Source: an uncultured Clostridia bacterium
GTDB lineage: Bacteria > Bacillota > Clostridia > Christensenellales > Pumilibacteraceae
Direction of reading: 5' to 3'
Assembly (NCBI GenBank): GCA_947175195.1
Contig: CAMWLQ010000008.1
Coordinates: 1-57,848 of the forward strand
Length of the DNA: 57,848 nucleotides
Below the pieces are notes generated by a model. That model searched no databases. It was not told where the DNA came from and worked only from the letters and a program-made list of their open reading frames with translations. Positions within the stretch are counted from its first letter, which is position 1. Every line of letters starts with the position of its first letter. The translations under genes were made by a program, and so were the position numbers. This document shows positions 15,257 to 24,269 of this stretch, piece after piece.

Positions 15257-16398
15257 ACAGCGCTCTCCTTGTCGGCGTATCTTTGCTTGACCTCCGCCAT
15301 TGTGTCGCCGCCCAGCATATCGGACAAAGCCTCGCACAACGCTATAGCCACCGCCGCCTCGCACACCACGCCGCCCGCAGGTACGGCGCACACGTCGGCG
15401 CGTTCCGACGCCGCAGTCGCTTGCTTGCGGGTAGAAATATCTACTGTGTTAAGTCCGTTCTTGAGCGTGGGAATCGGTTTAAAGTACGCACGCACAATAA
15501 TGTTTTCGCCGTTGCTCATGCCGCCCTCGATCCCGCCCGCGCGGTTGGTGCGGCGCAATGCCTTGCCCGATTTATTAACGAAAATCTCGTCATGAACAGC
15601 CGAGCCGTACAACGAAGAGCCCGCTATGCCGTCGCCTATTTCCACTGCCTTTACCGACGGCACGGCGCCCACCGCGCCCATAATAATGCCGTCCAAACGC
15701 TTGTTTTGCGCCGTGTAGCTGCCTATGCCCGACTTTAGCCCGCTTACTACTATTTCGGCGGCGCCGCCAAGCGTGTCGCCTGAAAGCGCGGCTATGCGTA
15801 TTTCGCCCACCATTTTTTCGCTTGCGGCTACGTCCAAGCACCGCACTCTGTCGGCGTCGGCACGGGCGTTGATGTCGGTATAATCATTGACGCTATCCGC
15901 TTTGACTATGCCTATAGCTACGGTATGGCTTTGCACGGTAATACCCAGCTCGGCAAGATACTGCTTAGCGATTGCACCCATGGCTACAAGCATTGCAGTA
16001 CTGCGAGCGGATGCGCGTTCCGCTACGTTGCGCGCGTCCGAAAATCCGTACTTGACCGCGCCCGACAAATCGGCATGCCCGGGGCGCACAGCGGTAATGC
16101 GCCTGTCCGTTCCCGTCGCGTCGGCGCCGATAGTGTTTTTCCAGTTTTGATAATCACGGTTAGTTATAAGCAAGGAAATGGGACTGCCAGTGCTTTTGTG
16201 CGCGCGAACGCCCGAAACGATTTCCGCGCGGTCGTCCTCTATTTGCATACGCGCACTCCTGCCCAGCCCAAGCATACGGCGGGCAAGCTCGGAATTGATA
16301 AACTCCCCGTCGATATTAAGTCCCGCGGGTAAATTACTCATTATTCCTACCAACATTTTGCCATGCGATTCGCCGGCAGTAACAATTTCTATCGCCAT
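15253..16398 (-). CDS. aroC: Chorismate synthase AroC
   Basis: 381 residues; FMN-dependent 1,4-elimination of EPSP to chorismate. The start MAIEIVTAGESHGK carries the GESHG signature, followed by GRSARM, RPGHADL, and SARSTAMLVAMGAIAK with the arginine-serine FMN contacts. First gene of the minus-strand aro operon, although it is the last pathway step. Upstream is a 188-base gap in which I see no strong promoter. DAHP synthase and chorismate mutase are not in this window. Confidence 0.95.
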   Translation of the reverse strand: MAIEIVTAGESHGKMLVGIMSNLPAGLNIDGEFINSELARRMLGLGRSARMQIEDDRAEIVSGVRAHKSTGSPISLLITNRDYQNWKNTIGADATGTDRRITAVRPGHADLSGAVKYGFSDARNVAERASARSTAMLVAMGAIAKQYLAELGITVQSHTVAIGIVKADSVNDYTDINARADADRVRCLDVAASEKMVGEIRIAALSGDTLGGAAEIVVSGLKSGIGSYTAQNKRLDGIIMGAVGAVPSVKAVEIGDGIAGSSLYGSAVHDEIFVNKSGKALRRTNRAGGIEGGMSNGENIIVRAYFKPIPTLKNGLNTVDISTRKQATAASERADVCAVPAGGVVCEAAVAIALCEALSDMLGGDTMAEVKQRYADKESAV

Positions 16399-16473
16399 AA
16401 AAAACTCTTACCGTTATTATTTGTTTTTGTGATTTGATTTAATTGTTAAGTATAATTGAACGTATGTGAATGT

Positions 16474-16577
16474 GCATGGGCGCATAGACAAGGCAAGAAG
16501 GTGCGACCGACGGGAGTTTAGTCAAGCCTAAATGACCGATGGCACACCGACCATTAACGACGTATAACGACGTTAAG
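16474..16577. repeat. Repeat-like non-coding element between aroC and the DUF2207 gene
   Basis: A GC-richer stretch in an otherwise AT-rich gap. It has three GACCGA or CCGACC copies, a hairpin TTTAG-TCAAGC-CTAAA (16517-16532) and a tandem AACGACGT pair ending in GTTAA. No convincing reading frame runs through it. It resembles a short interspersed element; there is no second copy in this window to confirm that. Confidence 0.35.
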
Positions 16578-16586
16578 CGCGCCCGA

Positions 16587-18518
16587 TTACCATGAGCCGC
16601 CGCCACCGCCGCCGAACCCACCAAACGAGCCGCCGCCGCTGTGACCGCCGCCGGAGAATCCGCCGCCCGAAAAGCTGCCGCTACTCACCTTGGGCGGTGT
16701 GTACGTGAGCGACGAGCCTATCGAACTGGACAGACGCGATATAACGTAAATATCGAATACCGAAACGTTGCCGCCGCTGTAATACGTAGGCGGCTCGATG
16801 CTAAGTCCCGCAAATTTATCCTGCCAAATCTTTGACACGCCAAGCACGTTGGCGTACGGCAATATATTGTAGTAATACTGCGGGTCGTCCTTCAACATCA
16901 TTTCCAACTGAGATTTTTCAACGTCGCGTATAAAGTTGCGGAAACCGATTATTTCGTTTAGCTGCTCGGTGTATTTGTCACTACGCCGAGTAAGGAAGGG
17001 CGCAATCGCCGCCGTCGCACCTATACATACGGCAAAGATAATCTTTTCCGTCCACGCCATTGCGTCAGTAGGCACGGCAAGCATGACCGCAACCGACACA
17101 AGAACGACCGCCATAAGATACAGCGCCAAAAACGCTTTGCGCATTATATCGCCCAGCTTAAAGTACGTCCTTACCAGCATTGACCCGAGCACGCTTGCGA
17201 GCACGACGGGAATCACTGTTATCACGCCGATCAGGTTGAAAAATCCGCTTGATATGCGCAGCGTGCAAAGCATCGATCCGAGCACGGCAAACAGTGCCGC
17301 CGCAACAGCCATGCCCACCGACAGCGCGGTAAAGCCCGACCTGAAAAATCCGCCGCGGTATTCCTTGTTGACCGCGCTTTTGACTGCGTTTATTTTGTTT
17401 GCAAAGCTGCCCGAAAGACTGCTTATGCTCACCCGCACTTCACCCGTTTTTTTGTTGCGCTTCGCCCTTTTGAACAACTCTACAAACAAAGTCCGTTCAT
17501 ATTCCGTTACGGGATCTATCTCTTTCAGTTTGGTCAAATATGTTTCGCCGTCAACGTCCTGTATCGAAAGATACCCCTCGCTCGCCCAATAGAATATGAG
17601 CGAAGTCACGTCGGACGACGAGCACGTGCCGTCTATTATCTTGCCGAGCTGCACGGGCAGCATATGCCGCTTGCGCCCGCTCTTTCCGTCCGTTAGCGGA
17701 GGATAAAATCCAACAACGGGAGTGAGCGGTTTATCCTTGCCCAAAAACACCATTAGCAGTATGGACGCTACTACAAGCACCACGCCGATAACTATGGTAA
17801 CGATACCTTCAAAGCCCGAGCTTGTAAGCAATCCGCTCGGCATTATTGCTTTTACGCGCACACCATGAAACGGCATTAATCTACCTGTTTCCAGCGTGAC
17901 CGTTTTTCCGCCGTTGGTGAGCGAAACGTCGCGTTCCTGCCCGCTGACCCACACCGACACGGCGCTGTCCTGTATGGCGGTGGGAAAGTTTACGGTTACA
18001 ACTGCGTTTAGTATAAAACACGACCAGCCCGTACCGACAACGTTCAAATCCAATGCGTTTTTGTCCTCGGGATGTTCGGGCGTAAGATAATCATACTCGA
18101 CAGTGCAATACAGCTGCTCGCCTACGCCTAAATATCTATTTGCGTCGCCCACCGTGATGCGGACTATGCGGTTTCCCGACTCGTGTCCGACCTTGTAATT
18201 GACGTCAAAGCCGTGGCTATCCTTTACCGACGCAGTAAGATTGCGCACGCGTTCGCCCGAATTAACTGGAATATCCACGTAAATACCGTGGCGTTCGTAA
18301 TTAAACTCCACAGTCAAATTTTGCGTGATTTTGCACGAGCGGTCCTTGTGCCAATCGACGTCCACGCGCATTTCATTTATGGTCATGGCACTGTCAATCG
18401 TTTGCGTCGTGACTTCCTCGCCGTACAGCGACGCAAAAACGGTTATTCCTATAAAAAACAGTACCGCCGTAGCGAAAAGAATTCCGAAAACGACGGTTAA
18501 CTTTTTTTGTGATAACAT
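16587..18518 (-). CDS. DUF2207 family membrane protein
   Basis: 643 residues. An N-terminal transmembrane segment (about 9-30) is followed by an extracellular beta-rich domain, a second helix near residues 235-260, a cytoplasmic stretch, then about four more helices (roughly 395-510). The C-terminus is almost pure Gly/Ser and ends in GGGGSW. This is the layout of the DUF2207 family, whose function is unknown. The start codon lies just past the lemA stop, so the two are one operon; LemA and DUF2207 often occur together, suggesting a shared envelope role. Confidence 0.85.
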   Translation of the reverse strand: MLSQKKLTVVFGILFATAVLFFIGITVFASLYGEEVTTQTIDSAMTINEMRVDVDWHKDRSCKITQNLTVEFNYERHGIYVDIPVNSGERVRNLTASVKDSHGFDVNYKVGHESGNRIVRITVGDANRYLGVGEQLYCTVEYDYLTPEHPEDKNALDLNVVGTGWSCFILNAVVTVNFPTAIQDSAVSVWVSGQERDVSLTNGGKTVTLETGRLMPFHGVRVKAIMPSGLLTSSGFEGIVTIVIGVVLVVASILLMVFLGKDKPLTPVVGFYPPLTDGKSGRKRHMLPVQLGKIIDGTCSSSDVTSLIFYWASEGYLSIQDVDGETYLTKLKEIDPVTEYERTLFVELFKRAKRNKKTGEVRVSISSLSGSFANKINAVKSAVNKEYRGGFFRSGFTALSVGMAVAAALFAVLGSMLCTLRISSGFFNLIGVITVIPVVLASVLGSMLVRTYFKLGDIMRKAFLALYLMAVVLVSVAVMLAVPTDAMAWTEKIIFAVCIGATAAIAPFLTRRSDKYTEQLNEIIGFRNFIRDVEKSQLEMMLKDDPQYYYNILPYANVLGVSKIWQDKFAGLSIEPPTYYSGGNVSVFDIYVISRLSSSIGSSLTYTPPKVSSGSFSGGGFSGGGHSGGGSFGGFGGGGGGSW

Positions 18519-18521
18519 AGT

Positions 18522-19142
18522 TTAATCAAATTTTACCTTGGGCGCTACGCGTTCTGCCTCGTCCTCGATTTCAAAGAACGGTCTGCGTTCCAGTTTCATT
18601 TTGTTAGCGACAATGCTCGACGGGAACTGTTCTATCTTGTTATTGAAAATCTTGATTTTGGCGTTGTAATACTTGCGGCTGCGCGCAATCTCCTCCTCGA
18701 TTTGCTCGAGCTGACGGGACAAATTGTTGAACTGGCTGTCCGCCTTGAGCTGAGGGTACTGCTCCTGTACAAAGTTCAACAGCGTGCGCAACGAGGAATT
18801 AAGCTCGCGCTCGGCGGAAATTCTATCAACACCGCTTGCAACCGACGAGCCGCCGCCGCTACGTGCCGCCATTGCAGCATTGCGCGCCGCGGTTACCCTT
18901 GTGAACGTTTCCGATTCGTGCTTGGCGTAGCCCTTGCATGTTTCCACAAGGTTGGGAATAAGATCGTAACGCTTTTTCATATGTACGTCCATAGCGGAGA
19001 ACGATTCCTCTACGTCGTTTTTGAGCGCAATAAGCGAGTTGTGCGTGGCAATGTACCATATGGCTATTATCACTATGATAAGCCCGACAACGCCGCCGAT
19101 TATACCGCCTATTACTCCGCCTGACAAAGATAAAAATTGCAT
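18522..19142 (-). CDS. LemA family protein
   Basis: 206 residues: one N-terminal transmembrane helix (about 8-30) and a long helical cytoplasmic domain with the family pattern NDVEESFSAMDVHMKKRYDLIPNLVET, then LSRQLEQIEEEIARSRKYYNA and a closing RRPFFEIEDE. LemA function is not established. I start at ATG 19142, which has GGAGG 9 bases upstream; the ATG at 19157 has no site, and the one at 19253 lies upstream of the promoter found here. Confidence 0.9.
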   Translation of the reverse strand: MQFLSLSGGVIGGIIGGVVGLIIVIIAIWYIATHNSLIALKNDVEESFSAMDVHMKKRYDLIPNLVETCKGYAKHESETFTRVTAARNAAMAARSGGGSSVASGVDRISAERELNSSLRTLLNFVQEQYPQLKADSQFNNLSRQLEQIEEEIARSRKYYNAKIKIFNNKIEQFPSSIVANKMKLERRPFFEIEDEAERVAPKVKFD

Positions 19143-19179
19143 TATTTTTTCCTCCATAATACAAATATTGTACCATCTA

Positions 19180-19208
19180 ATTGTACCATACGTTGTACGG
19201 GATTGCAA
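19180..19208 (-). promoter_or_regulatory. Promoter of the lemA-DUF2207 operon
   Basis: Minus strand TTGCAA (19203-19208), 17-base spacer, TACAAT (19180-19185). The -10 element is followed 7 bases later by a second GGTACAAT copy. The leader would be about 30 bases. Confidence 0.75.
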
Positions 19209-19286
19209 GTGTTTTTTGAAAATTACGGTGATATGAGCAATATAAAAAGCCAAGATGTACTCGGCTTTTTGTAATCGGTTATTTAA

Positions 19287-19979
19287 TTAGCTTTGCGTAT
19301 CGTCGTTAAGTACCGAGCTTACGGCGGAATATATTGTGTACGCTATTTTTTGTTGGTAGCTCGCCGTTATCAATTTGCTCTCGTCCTGCGCGTTGGACAA
19401 AAATCCGCACTCGCACAGTATTGACGGATACTCGGTGCAATTAAGGATATAGTAGTCGCCTACCGCGGCTTGGCGTGCGCGGTCGTTGAGCACGTCGTTA
19501 AAGTAGTTTTGCACGACTCTTGCATACCGCTCTCCCGCCGCCGACGCATAAAACGTTTGCGCGCCATTTACCGACGATACGGGATACGAATTGCAATGCA
19601 CGCTTATTACAAGATCGGGCGACGCCGACGACAATATCTTTTTGCGCTCGCTCATATCCCCGCGCTTGCTGTACTTGATTCCGCCGCACACCGCCGAGGA
19701 GTCGCTGCGCGTGAGCACGACGTTGTAGCCGTCGTTTTGCAGGTACTTGGCTAAATACTTGGATATGGATAGGTTTATGTCGCTTTCCTTTGTCCCCGTG
19801 GTAATGCCCGTTACGCCGCCGTCCGCACCGCCGTGACCTGCGTCGATCACAATGGTTATGCCGTTACTCGGCTTGGCGGACGCAATAACCGTAGCTGCGG
19901 TCGTCACAGCGGCAATCAGCGCCAAAACAATAGACAAGACAGCAATAATGGTTTTTCTTTTAATCGTGATAAACGCCAT
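19287..19979 (-). CDS. CwlD-type N-acetylmuramoyl-L-alanine amidase
   Basis: 230 residues. An uncleaved N-terminal helix (about 10-33) precedes an Amidase_3 domain with VIDAGHGGADGG (zinc His49), the KESDINLSIS glutamate, SVHCNSY and CECGFLSN. GAQTFY and YQQKIAYTIYSAV match the sporulation amidase CwlD, which acts with PdaA to make the muramic-delta-lactam of spore cortex. The short single-domain form without SPOR or LysM repeats supports CwlD rather than a vegetative amidase. GGGAGG lies about 12 bases before the ATG, longer than ideal. Confidence 0.82.
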   Translation of the reverse strand: MAFITIKRKTIIAVLSIVLALIAAVTTAATVIASAKPSNGITIVIDAGHGGADGGVTGITTGTKESDINLSISKYLAKYLQNDGYNVVLTRSDSSAVCGGIKYSKRGDMSERKKILSSASPDLVISVHCNSYPVSSVNGAQTFYASAAGERYARVVQNYFNDVLNDRARQAAVGDYYILNCTEYPSILCECGFLSNAQDESKLITASYQQKIAYTIYSAVSSVLNDDTQS

Positions 19980-20118
19980 ACAGCCGCTGTACCTCCCTGA
20001 GCGAATTGAACGGTGACCTGATTTTTCTACATTTTTCTACACATGCATTTATCCACAATGTGCATAACTATGTGCATAAGTGTATAACGCCGTCGGTTTA
20101 TATGCATTTTTCGCTTGT

Positions 20119-21582
20119 TTAGTGGTTGGAATACAGCTGCACGTTGCCGTTGAGCCACGACTCGAACAACGGTTTAAGCTGGCGGCTTGACGCCTTTTCC
20201 ATAGCGCCCATAAGGTCCTGAGGCTCGGCAATGCCGAACTTGTTGTCGGCGTAATACCGCTTTAAGCCCGCCAAAAACTTGTCTGTACCAACGGTGTTGC
20301 GTATATCGTCCAGCATTAACGCGCCCTTAACGTAAATCATATAAGAATATTCGGTTTCGCTGCCGTACTCGTTTACCGCACGGGTCATGGACGTATCGCC
20401 CAGCCCGTTGTTTTTGTACGTTTCGCAGTACAGGATATATGCGCTCAGCGCGTCGGCGCGCTTGGCGTCGAACGTGTATTTATAGCCTTCCGCGTACTCA
20501 TAGAACATCATTGTGGAATACTCCGCCATAGCCTCGTCCAACCACGAATATTTAACCTCGTCGTTGCCTACCGCGCCGTACCACCATTGGTGCGCCGTTT
20601 CGTGCACTATAATGTCCAGCTTGCTGTCGCCGCTGTACGCGTCGGAAATCATGGACAGTGCGGGATATTCCATACCACCCTGCAAAAATCCCGTTTGCAC
20701 AACGGTGTATTCCTTGTACGGATATGCGCCGAACTTGTCGCCGAATATGCGCACCGAGTCGATTGCCGCGTTAAGCGATTTTTCGGGCTCGTTGTCCGAA
20801 TAGTAATAGTAATTGACTATTGTAGAGCCGCTGAGCCCACTCATTTTTTCATACTCGCCAAGCACCGCCGCAAAGTCCCTGACCGACCGTGCGGTTATAT
20901 TGTACGTTACGGCGTTTTCAATCTCGGTCTTGCCCTTAATCTCGCCCGTCGCGGCACACTCGTACTTTTCGGGCACGGTCAGCGTTACCGAATAATCGGC
21001 ACACTCGCTGAAAAACGGATCGCCCGTCGAATAGTACGGATCGGCTACGAACGCGCCGTCGCGGTACATGCATGCTATCGGGTAGAAGTTGCCCAGGTTG
21101 ACCGACTTGTCGGTATATCCGAATCTATGCCTTACGTTGGGCAGCTTAACCGAATATTCTATTTTTACCGACGTCTTTTCCGTGGGATCCAATGTATCGC
21201 CCAACGGTACGACAAGGATGTTTTCGTCCTCGCCCGACACCGTAACGTCCTTGGCTTTGCCCTTGACGGACACGCTATCGATTTTCATTACGCTGTAGCT
21301 TTTGCCGCTCGGGTAAGCGTCGGTAATTCGGCTGTCGGCAACGGGACTGTAAGATGCGCCCTCGCGGTATGCGTTGGGATACAAATGAAACCACAATTCC
21401 TTTAGCGGAACGTCGTTGTTGTTTACGTAGTCGCATGTGACCGTCGCGGTAAGAATGTTGTCGGCGGAAAGCGTTGCGTCTATCGTGTACTTGCTGAGCT
21501 CGGTCTTTTCGTTAGACGAGCAAGCAAAAAGCGGCAGCGACAGCGCCGCAACCGCTATTACGGCAATGAGTTTTTTTCGCAT
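20119..21582 (-). CDS. M1-family metallopeptidase lipoprotein
   Basis: 487 residues with a lipoprotein signal (lipobox LFAC, Cys21). The middle has GGMEYP, equivalent to the exopeptidase GxMEN motif, and the zinc site HETAH (327-331), followed by WLDEAMAEYS with the third ligand glutamate. The N-terminal half is a beta-sandwich as in M1 aminopeptidases. It probably acts on peptides at the outer face of the membrane after lipidation by Lgt (encoded at 43 kb). AAGGAGATTGAT precedes the ATG. A palindrome matching the transporter operator lies about 90 bases upstream. Confidence 0.9.
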   Translation of the reverse strand: MRKKLIAVIAVAALSLPLFACSSNEKTELSKYTIDATLSADNILTATVTCDYVNNNDVPLKELWFHLYPNAYREGASYSPVADSRITDAYPSGKSYSVMKIDSVSVKGKAKDVTVSGEDENILVVPLGDTLDPTEKTSVKIEYSVKLPNVRHRFGYTDKSVNLGNFYPIACMYRDGAFVADPYYSTGDPFFSECADYSVTLTVPEKYECAATGEIKGKTEIENAVTYNITARSVRDFAAVLGEYEKMSGLSGSTIVNYYYYSDNEPEKSLNAAIDSVRIFGDKFGAYPYKEYTVVQTGFLQGGMEYPALSMISDAYSGDSKLDIIVHETAHQWWYGAVGNDEVKYSWLDEAMAEYSTMMFYEYAEGYKYTFDAKRADALSAYILYCETYKNNGLGDTSMTRAVNEYGSETEYSYMIYVKGALMLDDIRNTVGTDKFLAGLKRYYADNKFGIAEPQDLMGAMEKASSRQLKPLFESWLNGNVQLYSNH

Positions 21583-21670
21583 ATCAATCTCCTTTCTAAG
21601 CCGCCTGGGCGGCGCATTTTGTTTACGATTATCAATATGACGAAAATAATGCCGTTATGCTCTTTTTGAC

Positions 21671-21692
21671 AAAACCGAATAAAGTCGGTTTT
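21671..21692. promoter_or_regulatory. Palindrome matching the TetR-region operator arms
   Basis: AAAACCGA-ATAAAG-TCGGTTTT. Its inner 7-base arms and 6-base spacing are identical to the palindrome at 25234-25253 (AAACCGA-N6-TCGGTTT). It lies between the last transporter gene and the peptidase gene. It may be an operator for the peptidase gene (a weak TTGTCA follows at once on the minus strand) or a terminator for the transporter operon; the T run is only four bases. Confidence 0.5.
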
Positions 21693-21707
21693 AATTTTCA
21701 TGCCAAG

Positions 21708-22514
21708 CTATACCAAGCTCGTTTTGTTTAGTATTAAGTTGCTGACCGCGCCGATACCTACGGCGAAGATCGCACCGCCGGCAAGCGTCATAATAACGTG
21801 TATGAAGGTTGCGTTGAGCGGCGTCATCATAGGTATCATCATAAACATAAATGCACCCACGCCAATCGCAAGCAAAATAGAAAGCCAAGTGCGCTGTTTG
21901 GCAACAACGGCGAATGCGAGGAATATCGAAACGAATACCGCAACAAGGAATATTTTCGAGAACAAACAAGCCACGATTCCGCCCGCATTAAAGCCTTCCA
22001 TTGTGAACGGAAGTCCTGCAATCCCGCCGCCTATCATAGCGCCTATGAAGAACATAAGCATCATAATTGCGCCGCCCACAAAGCACACAAGCGTTTTGGA
22101 AAAAACGTAATCAACCTTTTTGGAACGAACGGTAAACAGGTTCTTTGCATATCCGCTGCGAAAATCCTCGGCCGTGAATACACATACGAGCACGGCAATC
22201 ATAAAGTACATCAAATTCATATTGCACATTGTCGTAAGGTCCATAGACATAGCCGCATCAGCGCTGCCGGATGCCTCGCTGACCGAGCTTATAGACTGCC
22301 AAACGTTGGTGAACATTGCCGCCGCTTCCGCGCCGGTAGTCGGGTCGGGCTCTCCGCCCATCATACCCGTCATTACCAACATCAGTATGGGCATTGCAAG
22401 GCTCACGCCCAACAAAACGTAAATAAGCGGCATAGTGAACATTCTTTTAAAGTCCACCTTGAGCATGGTTTTCAGTCTTTTGGCAAAAGTAAACTTTTCA
22501 AACGTCGCATCCAT
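21708..22514 (-). CDS. ABC-2 type transporter permease (second pair)
   Basis: 268 residues with about six predicted transmembrane helices and a cytoplasmic N-terminus (KRLKTMLKVDFKRMFTMPLIYVLLG). It is clearly paralogous to the permease at 23429-24268: the N-terminal KRLKxMLxVDFxRxF stretch, an alanine-rich loop with MFTNxWQ, and DYKSGY-like or DFRSGYAKNLFT motifs recur. It should pair with the ATPase whose stop lies next to its start. Likely an exporter of peptide antibiotic or lipid type by family; no substrate is evident. Confidence 0.85.
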   Translation of the reverse strand: MDATFEKFTFAKRLKTMLKVDFKRMFTMPLIYVLLGVSLAMPILMLVMTGMMGGEPDPTTGAEAAAMFTNVWQSISSVSEASGSADAAMSMDLTTMCNMNLMYFMIAVLVCVFTAEDFRSGYAKNLFTVRSKKVDYVFSKTLVCFVGGAIMMLMFFIGAMIGGGIAGLPFTMEGFNAGGIVACLFSKIFLVAVFVSIFLAFAVVAKQRTWLSILLAIGVGAFMFMMIPMMTPLNATFIHVIMTLAGGAIFAVGIGAVSNLILNKTSLV

Positions 22515-23417
22515 TTATCTACCCTCCCTCATCAAGTCGATGTAGTATTCTTCCAAGCCGATCTTGCTTGTTTTGATTTCCGTAACGGCGATACGATGTT
22601 CGTTATACAAATAATCAACAACCTCTTCGGCTTTAACGGCGGCGTAAATGCGGATATAATCCTCCTCGTCCGTTTCGACGCGCGAGTATTTGCGTTCGAG
22701 CGCCGCCATTGCCGTAGTCATATCTTTGGCTTTTAGCGCAACATAGGTACGGCAATTTGCGTTAAGCTCTTCGGCGGTCATTTCGGCTATCATCTTGCCG
22801 CCGCGCACTATGCCGTAGTGTGTCGCTATTTTTTCGAGCTCGCCCAAGATATGAGACGAAATGACTACCGTGCAATTATAGCTCTTGGTAACGTCCGTCA
22901 GCACTTCACGCATTATTCTCATACCGTCGGCATCCAAGCCGTTTATAGGCTCGTCGAGAATAAGTAACGTAGGGTTACCGAGCAGCGCAAACGCAATACC
23001 GATACGCTGTTTCATACCGAGCGAGCAATTCTTGAATTTGTTGCTTGCCGAGCCTTCCATGTGCACAACTTTCAGCACTTTACGCACTTCTTCCTCGGCG
23101 TTTTCTATGCCCAAATTCGCCGCTTGCAGCATCATATTGTTCCACACGCTGTAATTGGGGAAACAACCCGGCGCCTCTATAAGCACGCCTACCTTCGCTC
23201 TGACGTCCGCGTCCTTGTAATCCTTGCCGAACAGCTTTACCTCGCCGCCGCTCGGAAGTATAAGCCCGCAAATGATTTTTTCGGTAGTTGATTTGCCGGA
23301 GCCGTTTTCGCCGATAAAGCCGTATATAGCGCCCTGCGGCACGGTCATGTTAAGTCCGTTTAAAGCTTGTTTTTGTCCGAAATTCTTTTTTAAATCTCTT
23401 ATTTCAATAGCGTTCAT
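22515..23417 (-). CDS. ABC transporter ATP-binding protein, BcrA-type (second pair)
   Basis: 300 residues. Walker A is GENGSGKST, the signature is CSLGMKQR in place of LSGGQ, and Walker B is LLILDEPINGLD, followed by the SSHILGELEKIA switch region. The SLGMKQR signature and a C-terminal accessory domain of about 90 residues are typical of bacitracin- and lantibiotic-immunity exporters (BcrA, SpaF). Paralogous to the ATPase at 24270-25172, differing mainly in the C-terminal domain. The stop directly abuts the permease ATG. Confidence 0.92.
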   Translation of the reverse strand: MNAIEIRDLKKNFGQKQALNGLNMTVPQGAIYGFIGENGSGKSTTEKIICGLILPSGGEVKLFGKDYKDADVRAKVGVLIEAPGCFPNYSVWNNMMLQAANLGIENAEEEVRKVLKVVHMEGSASNKFKNCSLGMKQRIGIAFALLGNPTLLILDEPINGLDADGMRIMREVLTDVTKSYNCTVVISSHILGELEKIATHYGIVRGGKMIAEMTAEELNANCRTYVALKAKDMTTAMAALERKYSRVETDEEDYIRIYAAVKAEEVVDYLYNEHRIAVTEIKTSKIGLEEYYIDLMREGR

Positions 23418-23428
23418 TGTTCACCTCA

Positions 23429-24268
23429 TTAATAACAATCGCGCTTGGATAATATCCACGAGCCTAATATGTTGTAAATCACCGCCCAAGCGACCGAAAC
23501 GGAAAGGCATACGATTACGCTGACAAAGTTTGCCGAAAGACAAGCATATACAGACGAACCGTAAAGGAATATATTGAGTGCGGGCGTGTTTCCTATAACC
23601 GCCGCCGCACCGATAATGGGAATACCCGTACCGAGCACAAAGCACAGAGCAATGGAAATGCCGAACTTCGAGCGGAAAATTATATTGATAAAGGTGTACA
23701 GGCTTGCCCAACCCAAGCTCATTATCATCTTGCCGAGTATGGCGCAAATCAGCGATCCCGCGTTGATTGTGAACGGCAATCCCGTAGCCGCACCCGCAAT
23801 CATACCGCCGATCATATAGGTAATACACATACACGCCATAGAGAATGCGCCGAGCAGCGATTTGCTCATCATATAGTCTTCCTTTTTGGCGTGCGTGGTA
23901 AATAACTGCTTTACGTATCCGCTTTTGTAATCGTGCCCGATAAAAATCGAAATCATTATTCCACCGAATATGAACACCATATTCATATTGGCATAGTCGC
24001 CCATGTCGTTTATAACGTATAACGGACTTTTTGCGGCAATGATTTGCCAAGCGTTTGTAAACATTGCCGTCGCTTCCGCAGCTTCTACTCCCTTTGCTCC
24101 GCCGCCCATTGCGCCCATAGATACGAGCGCCGGAATAATCGCGGCAATGCCAAGAAAAATGTAAAACAGCGGAGTATGGAACAACCTGTAAAAGTCTACG
24201 CCGAGCATGCCTTTCAACCTTTTGAAAAAGCTCGGTTGTTCGAATTTCAGTTCGCGAGTGTTTTCCAT
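23429..24268 (-). CDS. ABC-2 type transporter permease (first pair)
   Basis: 279 residues with about six membrane helices. It opens MENTRELKFEQPSFFKRL, then GMLGVDFYRLFHTPLFYIFLG. AAGGAGAGTGAC lies upstream of ATG 24268; an in-frame ATG at 24316 sits inside the upstream ATPase gene and is unlikely. Partner of the ATPase ending two bases away. Paralogous to the permease at 21708-22514, so the pair was duplicated in tandem. Confidence 0.85.
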   Translation of the reverse strand: MENTRELKFEQPSFFKRLKGMLGVDFYRLFHTPLFYIFLGIAAIIPALVSMGAMGGGAKGVEAAEATAMFTNAWQIIAAKSPLYVINDMGDYANMNMVFIFGGIMISIFIGHDYKSGYVKQLFTTHAKKEDYMMSKSLLGAFSMACMCITYMIGGMIAGAATGLPFTINAGSLICAILGKMIMSLGWASLYTFINIIFRSKFGISIALCFVLGTGIPIIGAAAVIGNTPALNIFLYGSSVYACLSANFVSVIVCLSVSVAWAVIYNILGSWILSKRDCY

Positions 24269-24269
24269 T

